From the NCBI RefSeq assembly GCF_900117425.1, contig NZ_FPEH01000023.1, forward strand, positions 1 through 64,000: a stretch of 64,000 nt of DNA, given 5' to 3'. The stretch is from Novosphingobium sp. NDB2Meth1 (GTDB lineage: Bacteria; Pseudomonadota; Alphaproteobacteria; Sphingomonadales; Sphingomonadaceae). Position 1 is the stretch's first letter; every line of letters starts with the position of its first letter. The translations under genes were made by a program, and so were the position numbers. The notes below the pieces were generated by a model that saw nothing but the letters and a program-made list of their open reading frames with translations, did no database searches and was not told the origin of the DNA. Positions 35,176-48,948 of the stretch are shown here, in pieces.

Positions 35176-36302
35176 GAAGGCTGCATCCGCACCGAAGCGG
35201 GCAGCGCGTTTTCACGCGTGCGGTGGAAGTACATGCGGGCGAAGGCCAGGCCCGCGCCGGCAACGCCGCTGTAGCGCTGGAACGCGCCCATCAGCCCGCC
35301 ACGCGCCTTGCCGGCATCGATGCGGCGGCTCGACTGCAGCAGGTCTTCCATCCGGGCGCGGAAGGCCGGATCATCGGTTTCCAGCTCAATCGGGAACACC
35401 TGCCGGGTGATGGCGGTGCAGACCGTGAAGACCTTGTAGTCATACTCGGTCGGATCGACGCCCAATGCCTTGTGAAACACCGGGCGCGAGTGGTCGCGCA
35501 CATACATCGTCGCGTAGACCGAAAGCAGGAAGAAACGGATCCACAGGCGGTTGCCGCCCTTCAGCAGCTTCGGATCGGCGCGCATGAGGAGGGCAAAGGC
35601 CTCGCCGTGGCGAAACTCGTCGTTGCACCATTCCTCGAACCACGAAAAGATCGGGTGGAAGCGGTGTTCGGGGTGCTTGGCGAGGTGCCGGAAGATCGTG
35701 ATGTACCGGGCATAGCCGATCTTTTCCGAAAGATAGACAGCGTACCAGATGAACTTCGGCCGGAAATAGGTGTACTTCTTCGATTTCGTCAGGAAGCCCA
35801 AATCGACGCCGATCCCCGCGTCCTTCAGCGTCTCGTTGATGAACCCGGCATGCCGGCTCTCATCGCGGGCGAGGAGCTTGAACAGCATCTTCATGTCCGG
35901 ATTGCGCGTGCGGCGCGCCATTTCAGAATAGAGCACGCAGCCGGAGAATTCCGAGGTCATCGAGCTCACGAGGAAATCGGTGAATTCCTCGCGCAGGTCG
36001 GGCTCAAGGTTCTCGATGATCCCTTCGAAGCTTTCCTTGCGCTTGAAGTGCAGCTTGTTGCGGTCCGCCTGCATCTCGGCGATCAGGTCGTCCCACTCGG
36101 CGCGCACCGGGTTCACGTCGATCGCATCGAGCGCGGCGAAATCGGTGGTGTAGAAGCGCGGGCTCAGGACGGTTTCCTGCCGGGCCATCGCCATCGTGTC
36201 GAGCTTGCCATCGCTGCCAAGGTCCAGCCCGGCGGCGGCCGCCGCGCGGCTGAATTCGCCATGATCGGGGGAGTTCGGGTCGATCTTGGTAGGGGCGTTC
36301 AT
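35169..36302 (-). CDS. acsF: Mg-protoporphyrin IX monomethyl ester (oxidative) cyclase, aerobic di-iron type
   Basis: 377 residues. Builds the isocyclic ring of (bacterio)chlorophyll with O2, giving 3,8-divinyl protochlorophyllide. Di-iron motifs: Glu in [18 protein letters not shown], ExxH in [18 protein letters not shown], and ExxxH-like [18 protein letters not shown]. The presence of acsF and the absence in this window of the radical-SAM bchE mark an aerobic lifestyle. Coupled by ATGA to the 95-residue ORF upstream, and overlaps puhE downstream. Confidence 0.95.
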   Translation of the reverse strand: MNAPTKIDPNSPDHGEFSRAAAAAGLDLGSDGKLDTMAMARQETVLSPRFYTTDFAALDAIDVNPVRAEWDDLIAEMQADRNKLHFKRKESFEGIIENLEPDLREEFTDFLVSSMTSEFSGCVLYSEMARRTRNPDMKMLFKLLARDESRHAGFINETLKDAGIGVDLGFLTKSKKYTYFRPKFIWYAVYLSEKIGYARYITIFRHLAKHPEHRFHPIFSWFEEWCNDEFRHGEAFALLMRADPKLLKGGNRLWIRFFLLSVYATMYVRDHSRPVFHKALGVDPTEYDYKVFTVCTAITRQVFPIELETDDPAFRARMEDLLQSSRRIDAGKARGGLMGAFQRYSGVAGAGLAFARMYFHRTRENALPASVRMQPSW

Positions 36303-36586
36303 GACACTCTCCCGGGTGTGAAGCTGACTTCGTAGAGTTCGGTCAGGTCGAAATAGGCGGCCAGCCGGATCCAGGCCCGCACGAGCGGACCTGCCCGTGT
36401 TACGGTTGCCATCCGGTCGATCGCGAGGCTTTGACCGAAATCAACCTTGATCGGCGCGCCGTGGACTTTCACGCGGTCGCCCGGCTGCAGCTCGATATCG
36501 CCCGCGAGACGGACATGCGCGTGGAAGTGCTCCGGCGTCTGCTCGATCTCGATGCGGCAAGGGGTATCGAAGCGGCTGGCAGCCAT
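36299..36586 (-). CDS. Conserved small protein of the photosynthesis cluster (between puhC and acsF)
   Basis: 95 residues from the ATG at 36586, sharing TGATG with the puhC stop and ATGA with the acsF start. Soluble; the first half looks beta-rich ([40 protein letters not shown]), with the pattern 'GDRVKVHG' of a small barrel, and ends with an aromatic helix ([19 protein letters not shown]). A hypothetical gene sits at this position in many aerobic phototroph clusters. Given its coupling to acsF it could help the cyclase, but no function is recognised. Confidence 0.78.
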   Translation of the reverse strand: MAASRFDTPCRIEIEQTPEHFHAHVRLAGDIELQPGDRVKVHGAPIKVDFGQSLAIDRMATVTRAGPLVRAWIRLAAYFDLTELYEVSFTPGRVS

Positions 36587-37068
36587 CAGCTGGCGCCTCC
36601 GGGCAGCATGGCGGCGAAGGCGGCGCGGTTGTCCGGCCCAAACGAACCCAGTTCGATGGAGCGGCCGGTGGCCTTGTCCTCGAGGCTGAGCGACTGGTTC
36701 TTCCACAGCGTCAGCGTGAAGGGCGGGGCCATGCCGATGCCGTGGATATGCCGGTCACGCGCCATGCCGCGCATCACACCGCGCACGAAGCCGTTGCCCG
36801 GCACCCCGTCAACCAGCACGCGCACGGTCTCGCCCGTTGCGACGTCCCGCACCACCACCGCGCCGTCGGCCCGGTCCGAGAAGGTGAGCTGGCGCACGAT
36901 CACCGGCGCGACATGTGCTTCGCTGCGGACGACGGCGGGTACGGCCTCACGGCTCAGCACGCCGACCTTGACCAATGTGGTCAGCGCGAGCGCGGTCAGC
37001 ACCAGCATCGCGGCCGAGGCCACGGCATGCTTGGGGATCGTCTGTTCGTGATCGTGAACCAGGCTCAT
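36586..37068 (-). CDS. puhC: Photosynthetic complex assembly protein PuhC
   Basis: 160 residues. One N-terminal membrane helix (about 15-35, AVASAAMLVLTALALTTLVKV), then a periplasmic domain with RQLTFSDRADGAVVVRDVAT and GNGFVRGVMRGMARDRHIHG, and the end PPFTLTLWKNQSLSLEDKAT. This is the PuhC layout; in Rhodobacter PuhC is needed for normal LH1 and reaction-centre amounts. ATGA overlap with puhB upstream, TGATG with the 95-residue ORF downstream. Confidence 0.9.
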   Translation of the reverse strand: MSLVHDHEQTIPKHAVASAAMLVLTALALTTLVKVGVLSREAVPAVVRSEAHVAPVIVRQLTFSDRADGAVVVRDVATGETVRVLVDGVPGNGFVRGVMRGMARDRHIHGIGMAPPFTLTLWKNQSLSLEDKATGRSIELGSFGPDNRAAFAAMLPGGAS

Positions 37069-37697
37069 GCGGTGGCCTCCCTTGCGCCCATCGCCGGGCG
37101 CGGTGCGGTGGTGGCGGGTGCGGTCGTTTCGCTGCGCTGCTGCACCGGCATCACCGCCGCGGTCGCCTTGGCGAGAATGCCCGCGACATTGGCCGCATCG
37201 GGCAGGGCGCGCAGCATCGGCTGCGGCGCGGCAAGGCGGAAGGGCCGGGCATGCGGCCAGAGCATCGCATAGCCGAGCATGCTCGAACCCTGCAGCGAGA
37301 GCGCGATGTCGCCATAGCCTGCGCCCAGTTTGCGCAGATCAGCCCCGGAGAGCTTCACCAGCGGCAGATTGATGCACTTGCTGAGCGCGACGCCGATCCG
37401 CAGCACCACGCGGCGGTTGGTGATCGTGTAGACGGTGCTGCGCGCCACCATGAGCGCGAAGCCATAGGCAAGGCCGAGCGCCAGCAGGCCAGCGACAGCC
37501 GTCAGCAGCGCGCCGAGCGGGGTGCCGCCGACCATCGCCCATGCCACAAGGACCGCAAAATATCCGCCGATCCACCGCACGCCCAAGGCGCTGCGGGCAA
37601 ACACCCGCGCATCGGGCGCACCCTGCCAGAGGATCGCCTCACCCGGAGGCAGATCACCCGGCAGGCCGCGGATCGGCTCGATATCATGCTCTCTCAC
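37065..37697 (-). CDS. puhB: Photosynthetic complex assembly protein PuhB
   Basis: 210 residues. The start HDIEPIRGLPGDLPPGEAIL and WQGAPDARVFARSALGVRWI are the conserved PuhB opening; two to three membrane helices follow (about 42-85) with a bacterial PH-like stretch YTITNRRVVLRIGVALSKCI. PuhB assists reaction-centre assembly. Coupled by ATGA to puhA upstream and to puhC downstream. Confidence 0.92.
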   Translation of the reverse strand: MREHDIEPIRGLPGDLPPGEAILWQGAPDARVFARSALGVRWIGGYFAVLVAWAMVGGTPLGALLTAVAGLLALGLAYGFALMVARSTVYTITNRRVVLRIGVALSKCINLPLVKLSGADLRKLGAGYGDIALSLQGSSMLGYAMLWPHARPFRLAAPQPMLRALPDAANVAGILAKATAAVMPVQQRSETTAPATTAPRPAMGAREATA

Positions 37698-38470
37698 AGG
37701 ATCGGCTCCTGCCGTCCGGCGTTGGCGTAGAGATAGCCGCCGCCGAAGTAGCCGATCACGCGCTCTTCCTCGTAGCGGGTGATCTCGGTCGCGCTGGCAA
37801 GCTGCGGCACGGCGTCATAGTCAGCCGCGTTGATCGCATCGATGTTCACGCCCGAAGTGCTGACCGAAGCCATCGCCATCGGGGCAAGCACGGTCTTGCC
37901 GCTGGCCGTCTCGACCTGCAGGTAGCGCACCTGATGCTCCGCGCGGTCGATCCACAGGTCGGTCACGGTGCCAGCGACCTTGCCGTCTGCCGCCGTCACC
38001 TTCATGCCACGCGGATCGGGACCGCCCTTCCATACCGAGATGTGGTCCTCGGTCGAAAGCGGCACGATGCGGGCGCGGCCATGCGCGTCCTGATCGGGCC
38101 ACTTGGCGCGGTTGGCGTAGGACGCGGGGCCAACACCGTCGACGAGCGGATTGCCGGTCGGCACATAGGGCGCGCCGGGGAAGTTTTCATAGCGCTTGGC
38201 GGCGATGTCCACCGGCTCGCGGCCTTCCTCGCGCGGGAGCGGATAGGACACCGTGCCGCGATCGAAGGGCAGGCGGAAGGTCTTGGGCAGCGCGGTCGAA
38301 AGCGGGCCGCCCACGCTCTCGATGAAGCCGTTGATCTCGTCTTCAAGCGGATAGCCCTCGCGGCGATCCTCGCGGCGCAGCCAGAACACCAGGGCGACGA
38401 AAAACAGGAAAAACGCCCAGAGGGCAATCTCCGCGACGTCGATCGAGCCAACTACATATGCGGTTTTCAT
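37694..38470 (-). CDS. puhA: Photosynthetic reaction centre H subunit
   Basis: 258 residues. One N-terminal membrane helix (about 10-32, VAEIALWAFFLFFVALVFWL), then RREDRREGYPLED and the cytoplasmic PRC-barrel domain (VTAADGKVAGTVTDLWIDRA, VRYLQVETASGKTVLAPMAM). H caps the L/M core and shapes proton uptake to the secondary quinone. It is preceded by lhaA (70-base gap) and followed by puhB (ATGA). The mature C-terminus ends YEEERVIGYFGGGYLYAN, as in other PuhA. Confidence 0.95.
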   Translation of the reverse strand: MKTAYVVGSIDVAEIALWAFFLFFVALVFWLRREDRREGYPLEDEINGFIESVGGPLSTALPKTFRLPFDRGTVSYPLPREEGREPVDIAAKRYENFPGAPYVPTGNPLVDGVGPASYANRAKWPDQDAHGRARIVPLSTEDHISVWKGGPDPRGMKVTAADGKVAGTVTDLWIDRAEHQVRYLQVETASGKTVLAPMAMASVSTSGVNIDAINAADYDAVPQLASATEITRYEEERVIGYFGGGYLYANAGRQEPIL

Positions 38471-38540
38471 CGAACTTTCCTTTCCCGGATCAGGGCCCCG
38501 GAGGCCGCAATTCCCACCACCTCAGTCAAATTCTTCGCAT

Positions 38541-39983
38541 TCACGTCGGAAACTCGGGCAAGACCATCTGCCCCCCGGGCAGCTCGCCCGTAAGGCCGAT
38601 GCGCTTGCCGGCCAGCGGCCCGAGCACCACCAGCGCTGCAATCAGCATAACGATTTCTAGGCTGTAGACCGTGGCATAGCCTGCCGCGCGTCCACCCGCG
38701 CCGCTCGCCCACGAGACAGTATCGCGGATCACGCCGCCCACCGCGAGCGCGCTGCCCGCCGCCGTCGCCTGCACCGCGCCCCATGCGCCCAGCGCCACAC
38801 CGGAGTCGCCGCGCTGCGCCAGCGACATCGCCGCGATCAGCGTCCCGACCGAGAACAGCCCGATGCCGAAGCCGATCGAGCCCGCACCTACGGCAAGGAG
38901 CAGCGCTGAATGGAGCGGCGCTGCCAAGAGCACGAGAATGAACGCGCAGATCCCGCCGACCATACCCGCACCCGCCAGTCGCAGCGGATCGAAGCCGCGC
39001 TCCAGCACCCGCGTGGAAATCGAGAAGCCGGCAATCGCCCCCAAGGCCCACGAACCCGTCAACATCGTGGTCGAACCGACAGCAAGGCCCAGCAGTTCGG
39101 CACCATAGGGCTCCAGCAGCGCATCCTGCATCGCAAAGGCCGCCGCGCCGAGGCCAATGGCGGCCAGCAGGCGTTTGGTGTTGCCCTCGGCGACGAATTC
39201 GCGCCAGACATCGCTGAACTCCGGCGTCCCGCGGTCCTTGGCGGTCCGGCCGGGATTGCGGCCTTCCTGCTTCCACAATGCGGTCACGTTGAGCACCAGC
39301 GTGACCACCGCTGCGCCCTGGATCACCTGCACCAGCCGGGTCGGGCTGAACGGCACCAGCAGGCCGCCGATCACGAAGGCTGAAACCATCATGCCCACCA
39401 GCAGCATCACATAAAGCAGCGCCACCGCGCGGGGACGTTTGTCCTCGCGCGCAAGATCGGTCGCGAGCGCAAGGCCCGCAGTCTGCGTCACATGAAGCCC
39501 GGCACCCGTCAGCAGGAACGCCAGCGCCCCTCCGCCAAGGCCGGTATAGAACGTGCGGGCCTCGCTCATCAGCAGCAGCGCGAAGGGCATGATGGCAAGG
39601 CCGCCCCACTGCATCAGCGTGCCGAACCAGATATAGGGCACGCGCCGCCAGCCCAGCACCGAGCGGTGGGTATCGGACTTGTGCCCGATCAGCGCGCGCA
39701 AGGGTGCGAACAGCAGCGGCATCGCGATCAGCAGCGAAACCAGCCAGGCCGGCGTGTGCAGCTCGACGATCATCACGCGGTTGAGCGTGCCGTTGAGCAG
39801 CACTGTCGCCATGCCCACGCTCACTTGGAACAGCGCGAGGCGCAGCAGGCGGGAGAGCGGCAGTTCGGCGCTGGCCGCGTCGGCGAAAGGTAGCCAACTC
39901 ACCGCCACGCGCGTCCACTGGCCCGCCATACGCGACATGCGGCTTTGCGGCACGGTGTCAGTCAAGGCGGGTGTGCCGGTCAT
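38541..39983 (-). CDS. lhaA: Light-harvesting 1 assembly protein LhaA (PucC/BCD-family MFS)
   Basis: 480 residues, about twelve helices of the bacteriochlorophyll-delivery subgroup of the major facilitator superfamily. Signature parts: LFQVSVGMATVLLNGTLNRV, PLRALIGHKSDTHRSVLGWR, TGAGLHVTQTAGLALATDLA and AMQDALLEPYGAELLGLAVG. It helps insert LH1 polypeptides and bacteriochlorophyll. Only 2 bases separate it from bchM. A second family member is encoded at 52357-53646. Confidence 0.92.
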   Translation of the reverse strand: MTGTPALTDTVPQSRMSRMAGQWTRVAVSWLPFADAASAELPLSRLLRLALFQVSVGMATVLLNGTLNRVMIVELHTPAWLVSLLIAMPLLFAPLRALIGHKSDTHRSVLGWRRVPYIWFGTLMQWGGLAIMPFALLLMSEARTFYTGLGGGALAFLLTGAGLHVTQTAGLALATDLAREDKRPRAVALLYVMLLVGMMVSAFVIGGLLVPFSPTRLVQVIQGAAVVTLVLNVTALWKQEGRNPGRTAKDRGTPEFSDVWREFVAEGNTKRLLAAIGLGAAAFAMQDALLEPYGAELLGLAVGSTTMLTGSWALGAIAGFSISTRVLERGFDPLRLAGAGMVGGICAFILVLLAAPLHSALLLAVGAGSIGFGIGLFSVGTLIAAMSLAQRGDSGVALGAWGAVQATAAGSALAVGGVIRDTVSWASGAGGRAAGYATVYSLEIVMLIAALVVLGPLAGKRIGLTGELPGGQMVLPEFPT

Positions 39984-39985
39984 CG

Positions 39986-40710
39986 TCAGTCGCGGACCAG
40001 TTCGATGGCGTTTGAGATGTAGAAGCCGCTGCCGATCCGCTCGCTGCGGCCGACGTGCCAGCCGGGCAGGGCCTCCTCGATCATCGCGACGAGGTCCGCG
40101 TCGCGCACCGGCACGATCGCGGGGGCGCGGTCGCTGCGCGGGAACATCAGGCCCATCGTGTGCATTGCGCGCAGCATCGGCGTAGACGGCGCATGGGTGA
40201 ACACGATCGAGCCGTCGCAGCGCTCCGCCAGCGAAACCAGCGTCGCGACGATATCTTCGGGCCGGTAGTGGATCAGCGAGTCCATCGCGACCACATGGTC
40301 AAATCGGCCATGCGCGGGATCGAGCATGTCGCCCACCCGCCAGTGGATCCGGCCATGGCCAAGAAACGAAGGCTGGCGTTCGCGCGCGATGGCAACGAGC
40401 CCGCCCGCAACATCGACCCCTACCACTTCCGCCCCGCGCCGCGCGGCCAGCACGCTCAGCGCGCCGGTGCCGCAGCCCGCATCGAGGACGCGCATGCGCC
40501 TCAGATCATGCGGCAGCCAGCTCAGCAGCACGTCGCGCATGGCATCCCGCCCGGCGCGCACCGTCGCGCGGATGCCGCTGACCTTGGTGTCGGACGTCAG
40601 GTCGATCCAGGCCTTGCGAGCGGTGCTGTCGAAGTACGTCGTCAGCTTGTCGCGCTGCGTGGCGAAGCGCGAGCCATGGTGACCGAAGCCGGAAGACGGG
40701 TGCGTTGCCA

Positions 40711-40711
<1 letters not shown>
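39986..40711 (-). CDS. bchM: Mg-protoporphyrin IX O-methyltransferase
   Basis: 241 residues from the ATG at 40711, which shares TGATG with the bchL stop. SAM-binding fold: MRVLDAGCGTGALSVLAARR (motif I), VVGVDVAGGLVAIARERQPS, and FDHVVAMDSLIHYRPEDIVA. The protein methylates the propionate carboxyl of ring C, giving the substrate of AcsF. The beginning FDSTARKAWIDLTSDTKVSG is characteristic of BchM. Confidence 0.95.
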
Positions 40712-41613
<902 letters not shown>

Positions 41614-44600
41614 TTATGCCGCGACGGCTGCAACGGACGCGGGGGCCGACGTTGAAGGCATGATGCCCTCAAGGCGGTCCTCGAGTTCGTTACTGGCGGC
41701 GTGGAGAGCTGCGAGTGTGGCTTCGTCGGGCGACCAGAACTGCCGGTCGACCGCTTCGAGCAAACGGTTGGCAACGCGCGCCGAAGCGCGCGGATTGAGG
41801 GCGGCCATGCGCTCGCGCATCGCGGCGTCGAGCACATAGGTCTCGCTGATGCGCTGGTAGACCCACGGATCGACTTCGCCGGTCGTGGCGGACCAGCCCA
41901 TCGTGGTGGTGACGTGGCCCTCGATCGCGCGCACGCCTTCGTAGCCGTGCCGCAGGAGGCTCTCCTGCCAGACAGGGTTGAGGATGCGGGTGCGGGTTTC
42001 CAGCGCAACCTGCTCCTGCAGGCTGCGGACCTTGCCCGAGCCTTGGGTCTGGTCGCCGATATAGACCGGCGCGGTCTCGCCGCCCCTGGCCCGCGTCACC
42101 GCGCGGCTGATCCCGCCCAGCGCATCGACGTACTGATCGATGGTGGTGATGCCGAGTTCGACGCTTTCGAGATTCTGGTAAGCGCAATCGACCGTCTTGA
42201 GCGCCGAGGCGAGAATCGCCGCCTGCCGCACCGGCACGCCCTTCACGCCGTAGGCATAGCCCTTCTGCCGCTCGAAGCTGTCCGCCAGCTCGTCCGGATC
42301 GGTCCACGCGCCGTTGTCGATCATCAGGTTGACGTTGGCGCCGTAAGCCCCTTGCGCATTGGAAAAGACGCGCAGTGCCGCCGTCTCGAAGTCGCACTTG
42401 TGCTCGTCCTGGTGAGCGATGGCGTGGGCGCGCACAAAGTTCATTTCGAGCGGCTCGTCAGCGCTGGCGGCGAGCAGGGCAGCCTCGGCTAGCATGCGCG
42501 TCTGCAGCGGCAGCAGGTCGCGGAACACGCCCGAAAGCGTCGCGATCACGTCGATGCGCGGGCGGCCGAGTTCTTCCAGCGGGATCAGTTCAGCCCCGGC
42601 AAGACGGCTGTAGCTGTCGAAGCGCGGGCGGGCGCCGATCAGCGCAAGGACCTGCGCGATCTGCGCGCCTTCGCTCTTGAGGTTGTCGGTGCCCCACAGC
42701 ACCATCGCGATGGTTTGCGGCAAGTGACCGCTGTCCGCGAGGCTGCGCTCGATCAGCTTCTTCGCCTGCTCGGCACCGTCCTTCACCGCGAATGCGGAAG
42801 GCAGGCGGAACGGATCGAAGCCGTGGATGTTGCGCCCGGTGGGCAGGATTTCCGGTGCGCGCAGCACGTCCCCGCCCGAAACCGGCCGCACGAACCGCCC
42901 AGCCAGCGCGCGGACGATGCCGTCCAGCTCGTGGTTGGTGGAGAGCGCTGCGTTAAGCGCGCCCATGTCCTTGAGCAGCGGCGTATCGAGCTTGATCCGG
43001 CCATCGACCAGCAGTTCGGCGGTCTGCGCTGGCAGCGGTTCCCCGCGCGCTTCGGCGGAGGCGCGGATCATGTCGATGCGCTCCTCGCGGCTTGCCACCT
43101 GTCCCGCGACGTGGAGCCCCTGCGGGATCAGCTCGCGCTCGATCTCGTAGAGCCGCGCGGCGAGGGCAGGCACCTCTCTGCCATCAAGGTCAAGCGCTTC
43201 GGCCTGTTCGGCGATCAGCTCCGCGAGCAGTCCGGCCTGCTCGTCGCCCGGGGGCAACGAACGCCAGCGTTCGACCGAGGCCTTGAGGTCGGCGAGGCCC
43301 TTGTAGACACCCGAGCGGGTGAGGGCAGGGGTGAGGTAGCTGACCAGCGTTGCACCCGAACGGCGCTTGGCCAGCACGCCTTCCGAAGGGTTGTTGGCGG
43401 CGTAGAGGTAGACGTTGGGCAGGTCGCCGATCATCCGGTCCGGCCAGCACTGTGCAGTTAGGCCGGTCTGTTTGCCGGGCATGAATTCAAGGCTGCCGTG
43501 TGTTCCGAAGTGCAGCACGGCGTGGGCCTGGAAGTCCTCGCGCAGCCAGCGGTAGAACGCGGCAAAGGCGTGGCTCGGAGCGAAGCGGCCCTCGAACAGC
43601 AGCCGCATCGGATCGCCCTCGATGCCGATGGCGGGCTGGATGCCGACGAACACATTGCCGAACATGGCTCCCAGCACCTGGACCGCGCTGCCATCGGACT
43701 GCAGCTTGCCCGGCGCCGGGCCCCACGAGGCCTCGATCTCCTTGAGCCAGACTTCGCGCGACACGATGCTGTCCGCCGTCACCCGCGCATGGACATTGGC
43801 CTCGGTGCCGTAGCGCGCCGAATTGCCGATCAGGATCGCCTCGCGCAGCGCATCGACGCTCTCCGGAACTTCGACCGTGTAGCCTTCAGCCGCCAGCCGT
43901 GAGAGCGTTGCGTGAAGCGATTCAAACACGCTGAGGAACTGCGCCGTGCCCGCCGCACCGGCGTTCGGCGGGAAGTTGAAGAGCACGACCGCGATCCGCC
44001 GTTCCGCAGCCGCGGCGCGGGCCAGATCGATCTGCTTCACCACCCGCGCGGCGAGGGCCTCGGCCCGCTCGGCGCAGCTTTCCATCTGGCGCACGCCGGC
44101 GGCGCTCGCGCCGGCAAAGGTGCAGCCCTTCGCGCAGCCGGTGCAGGCCTCGCCGCTGCCGTCCGCGCGGCCGCCGAACACCATCGGCTGGATCGCGCCG
44201 TCGAGTTCCGGAATCGCGATCATCATCGTCGATTCCAGCGGCAGCAGCCCTTGCGGGTTTGCACCCCAGGCCTGCAGCGTCTGGAATTCCACCGGATGCG
44301 CCGCGATGTACGGGCGGTCGAGCTTTGCCAGAATTTCTTCCGCTGCCGCCGTGTCGTTGTAGGCGGGGCCACCGACGAGGCTGAACCCCGTGAGGTTCAC
44401 CACCGCGTCGACCGTCGACTTCCCGTCCTTCAGGAACAGCGCCTCGATCGCCGGACGCCCGTCAAGCCCACCGGCGAAGGCCGGGATCACGCTCAAGCCC
44501 TGTGCTTCCATCGCCGCGATCACGCCGTCGTAGTGCCGCGCATCCTTCGCGAGGACGTAGGAGCGCAGCATCAGCAGGCCGACGGTGCCGCGCTTGCCTG

Positions 44601-45339
44601 CGGTCGCACTGGCGGGAAGCGCAGCCGCGGTAGCCGCCATGCGCGGAGTCATCGCCGGGTGGTAGACGCCGACTTCGGGATATTCGCGCGGGGCCTCCGC
44701 CTTCATTGCGCCGCGCAGGGCTGCGCGTTCGCCGCTGGCATAGCGGTCGATCAGCGCGCGGATCATGTCCACCACGTTGTCGTCGCTGCCCGCCAGCCAG
44801 TATTGCAAGGTCAGAAAATAGGCCCGCACGTCCTGCGCGGTGCCAGGCACGAAGCGCAGCAGCTTGGGCAGACGGCGCAGCATGGCCATCTGGCCCTTGC
44901 CCGAGCTGGCGCCCGGCTTGCCCGATCCGCGCAGCTTCTTGAGCAGGCCCATCATGCCGGTGGCGGGCTTGTCCATGCGGTAGTCGCCCATGCGCGTGAG
45001 CTTGACCACTTCGCCCGCCGACATCAGGCCGACAATCGCGTCGCAATCCTCGCGCCGGGCTTCCAGCGCGGGCATCACCGCGCGGATGTGGTCCTCGAGG
45101 AACAGCATCGTGCACAGGATGATGTCGGCCCGCGCAATATCGGCACGCGCGGCATCGAGCGTGCCGGGCTTTTCTTCCCAGTCCGCCGCCGCGTGGAAGC
45201 CGATGGTGACCCCGGTCCCGGCCCGCGCAAACTGCGCTTGCGCGCGGGCAAATGCGCCCGAAAGGTGGTTGTCGAGCGTGATGACCACGACGCGCACCGG
45301 GGTGTCCGGCGTGGGGGCGAGAGGCGCCTTACCGCGCAT
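41614..45339 (-). CDS. bchH: Magnesium chelatase H subunit
   Basis: 1241 residues, normal for BchH, from the ATG at 45339 (the frame extends to 45402, but that part would sit inside bchB). CobN-like porphyrin-binding subunit; inserts Mg into protoporphyrin IX with BchI and BchD, which are not in this window. Recognised segments: [20 protein letters not shown] near the start, [60 protein letters not shown] and [20 protein letters not shown]. The start overlaps bchB by 11 bases. Confidence 0.97.
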   Translation of the reverse strand: MRGKAPLAPTPDTPVRVVVITLDNHLSGAFARAQAQFARAGTGVTIGFHAAADWEEKPGTLDAARADIARADIILCTMLFLEDHIRAVMPALEARREDCDAIVGLMSAGEVVKLTRMGDYRMDKPATGMMGLLKKLRGSGKPGASSGKGQMAMLRRLPKLLRFVPGTAQDVRAYFLTLQYWLAGSDDNVVDMIRALIDRYASGERAALRGAMKAEAPREYPEVGVYHPAMTPRMAATAAALPASATAGKRGTVGLLMLRSYVLAKDARHYDGVIAAMEAQGLSVIPAFAGGLDGRPAIEALFLKDGKSTVDAVVNLTGFSLVGGPAYNDTAAAEEILAKLDRPYIAAHPVEFQTLQAWGANPQGLLPLESTMMIAIPELDGAIQPMVFGGRADGSGEACTGCAKGCTFAGASAAGVRQMESCAERAEALAARVVKQIDLARAAAAERRIAVVLFNFPPNAGAAGTAQFLSVFESLHATLSRLAAEGYTVEVPESVDALREAILIGNSARYGTEANVHARVTADSIVSREVWLKEIEASWGPAPGKLQSDGSAVQVLGAMFGNVFVGIQPAIGIEGDPMRLLFEGRFAPSHAFAAFYRWLREDFQAHAVLHFGTHGSLEFMPGKQTGLTAQCWPDRMIGDLPNVYLYAANNPSEGVLAKRRSGATLVSYLTPALTRSGVYKGLADLKASVERWRSLPPGDEQAGLLAELIAEQAEALDLDGREVPALAARLYEIERELIPQGLHVAGQVASREERIDMIRASAEARGEPLPAQTAELLVDGRIKLDTPLLKDMGALNAALSTNHELDGIVRALAGRFVRPVSGGDVLRAPEILPTGRNIHGFDPFRLPSAFAVKDGAEQAKKLIERSLADSGHLPQTIAMVLWGTDNLKSEGAQIAQVLALIGARPRFDSYSRLAGAELIPLEELGRPRIDVIATLSGVFRDLLPLQTRMLAEAALLAASADEPLEMNFVRAHAIAHQDEHKCDFETAALRVFSNAQGAYGANVNLMIDNGAWTDPDELADSFERQKGYAYGVKGVPVRQAAILASALKTVDCAYQNLESVELGITTIDQYVDALGGISRAVTRARGGETAPVYIGDQTQGSGKVRSLQEQVALETRTRILNPVWQESLLRHGYEGVRAIEGHVTTTMGWSATTGEVDPWVYQRISETYVLDAAMRERMAALNPRASARVANRLLEAVDRQFWSPDEATLAALHAASNELEDRLEGIMPSTSAPASVAAVAA

Positions 45340-46894
45340 AATGGGCCTTCGCGTCGTAGAGCGTCTCGAGCGTGATCGCGCCGAGCCCCATCTCGCTCGC
45401 AAACTTCTCGGTGTTGCGCTTGGCCTTGCCGCGCACGAAGAACGGGATCTTGCGCAGCTCCCGCTCCGCCTCGGCGGTCCATCCGAGCTCGCCCGCCATG
45501 GCCGGCGCAGCGTCCTCCTTGATCAGGATGTCGCCTGCAGGCGCCAGTACCGGTTCCGGCTTGGTGTGCCCATGGAGGTGCGACGGGCCAGCCGCATCGC
45601 TGAACTCGAAATCGTCGCGGAACATGGTAAGCAAGTGCTCTTCCAGCCCCATCACCAGCGGATGGACCCAGGTATCGAAGATCACGTTCGCGCCCTCGAA
45701 GCCCATTTGCGGGCTGAACCGCGCCGGGAAATCCTGCACATGCACCGGCGAGGAAATCACCGCGCAGGGCACGCCCAGCCGCTTCGCGATATGGCGCTCC
45801 ATCTGCGTGCCCAGCACTAGTTCGGGTGCGGCTGCAGCGATGGCTTCCTCGACGGTCAGGTGATCGTCGGTGATCAGCGGCTCGACGCCATATTCCTTGG
45901 CGGCATTGCGGATGTCGCGCGCGAATTCGCGGTTGTAACAGCCCAGCCCGCAGACGGTGAAACCGAGTTCTTCATGCGCAATCCGCGCGGCAGCGACGGC
46001 ATGGGTTGCATCGCCGAAGATGAAGACGCGCTTGCCGGTAAGGTAGGTCGAGTCCACAGAGCGGCTCCACCATGGCATGCGCGATGCAGGATCATCGAGC
46101 GCCAGCGCCGGATCGACCCCGGCCAGCGCCGCAACTTCGTTGATGAAGGCACGCGTGGCGCCGACGCCGATGGGAACCGTGCGGATGGCGGGCTGGGCAA
46201 AGGTCCTGTCGAGCCAGCGCGCGGCCTCGTCGCCGATCTCGGGATAGAGCACGATGTTGAAGTCCGCCGCGCCGATCGTGCGGATGTCCTCGGGCGATGC
46301 CCCCAGCGGCGCGACGAGATGGACGTCGATCCCGAGCAGGTCGAGAATGCGGCGCACTTCGCGGATATCGTCGCGGTGGCGGAAACCGAGCGCGGCGGGG
46401 CCGAGCAGATTGACCAGTGGGCGGCGGCCTTCGCGCGGCGCGGGCCGCACCGAGGTATCCGCGAGATGGCGTACGATCTGGTAGAACGTTTCCGCCGCGC
46501 CCCAGTTTTCCTTGCGCTGATAGCTCGGCAATTCGAGCGGGATCACCGGGCAGGGCAGGTTCATATTCGCAGCTAGGCCCGCCGGATCGTCCTGGATTAG
46601 CTCTGCCGTGCACGATGCACCCACCAGCAGAGCCTGCGGCTGGAACCGCGCCACAGCATCGCGCGCCGCGTTCTGGAACAGGCTCGCGGTATCCTTGCCC
46701 AGATCGCGCGCCTGAAATGTCGTATAAGTGACTGGCGGACGGGCAGCGCGCCGCTCGATCATCGTGAACAGCAGGTCCGCATAGGTATCGCCCTGCGGCG
46801 CATGGAGCAGGTAGTGCACCCCGCGCATGGCCGTCGCAACCCGCATGGCGCCCACATGCGGCGGTCCTTCATAGGTCCAGACGGCAAGCTGCAT
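45329..46894 (-). CDS. bchB: Dark-operative protochlorophyllide reductase subunit B
   Basis: 521 residues, standard. NifK-like subunit of the BchNB protein, which holds a [4Fe-4S] cluster with an unusual aspartate ligand and the substrate pocket. Conserved segments: [20 protein letters not shown] at the start, [60 protein letters not shown] and the C-terminal domain [20 protein letters not shown]. Starts 4 bases after the bchN stop; overlaps bchH by 11 bases. Confidence 0.97.
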   Translation of the reverse strand: MQLAVWTYEGPPHVGAMRVATAMRGVHYLLHAPQGDTYADLLFTMIERRAARPPVTYTTFQARDLGKDTASLFQNAARDAVARFQPQALLVGASCTAELIQDDPAGLAANMNLPCPVIPLELPSYQRKENWGAAETFYQIVRHLADTSVRPAPREGRRPLVNLLGPAALGFRHRDDIREVRRILDLLGIDVHLVAPLGASPEDIRTIGAADFNIVLYPEIGDEAARWLDRTFAQPAIRTVPIGVGATRAFINEVAALAGVDPALALDDPASRMPWWSRSVDSTYLTGKRVFIFGDATHAVAAARIAHEELGFTVCGLGCYNREFARDIRNAAKEYGVEPLITDDHLTVEEAIAAAAPELVLGTQMERHIAKRLGVPCAVISSPVHVQDFPARFSPQMGFEGANVIFDTWVHPLVMGLEEHLLTMFRDDFEFSDAAGPSHLHGHTKPEPVLAPAGDILIKEDAAPAMAGELGWTAEAERELRKIPFFVRGKAKRNTEKFASEMGLGAITLETLYDAKAHYAR

Positions 46895-46898
46895 GGGC

Positions 46899-48742
<1,844 letters not shown>

Positions 48743-48948
48743 TTCGTGCGTCCCATCCTCTTCGCAACGGGCAGCTTACGACTCGTTCGCGAGGACTGTC
48801 AATAAAATTGGACGACAAGAAAAATTGACATCATTGCGTTTGCCAAGGTCGGACAATGGGCGTACGTCTTGTGAACGGGACAGAGTCGGAGTGTCTTTAA
48901 CCACTATCCCCACGCGGTACCTGCCGCGGCAGACGGGGGGAGTCTGGC
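48743..48948. promoter_or_regulatory. Divergent bchF / ppaA control region with inverted TGTCAAT-type half sites
   Basis: An A/T-rich block inside otherwise G+C-rich DNA holds TGTCA at 48797-48801 and TGACA at 48826-48830, facing each other (34 bases outer to outer). A further TGT...ACA pair at 48797-48817 has 15 spacer bases. No exact TGT-N12-ACA PpsR box is present, so this is a candidate for a non-standard PpsR/PpaA site. On the minus strand TTGGCA (48841-48846) and TTTTCT 17 bases on could be a weak bchF promoter. Confidence 0.5.

Noticed and set aside
43912..45375. A 487-codon plus-strand frame antisense to bchH
   Set aside because: Shadow frame: bchH is fully conserved on the other strand.
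48825..48853. TTGACA as -35 box of the ppaA gene
   Set aside because: No TATAAT-like hexamer 16-18 bases downstream; the motif is better read as a TGACA half site.
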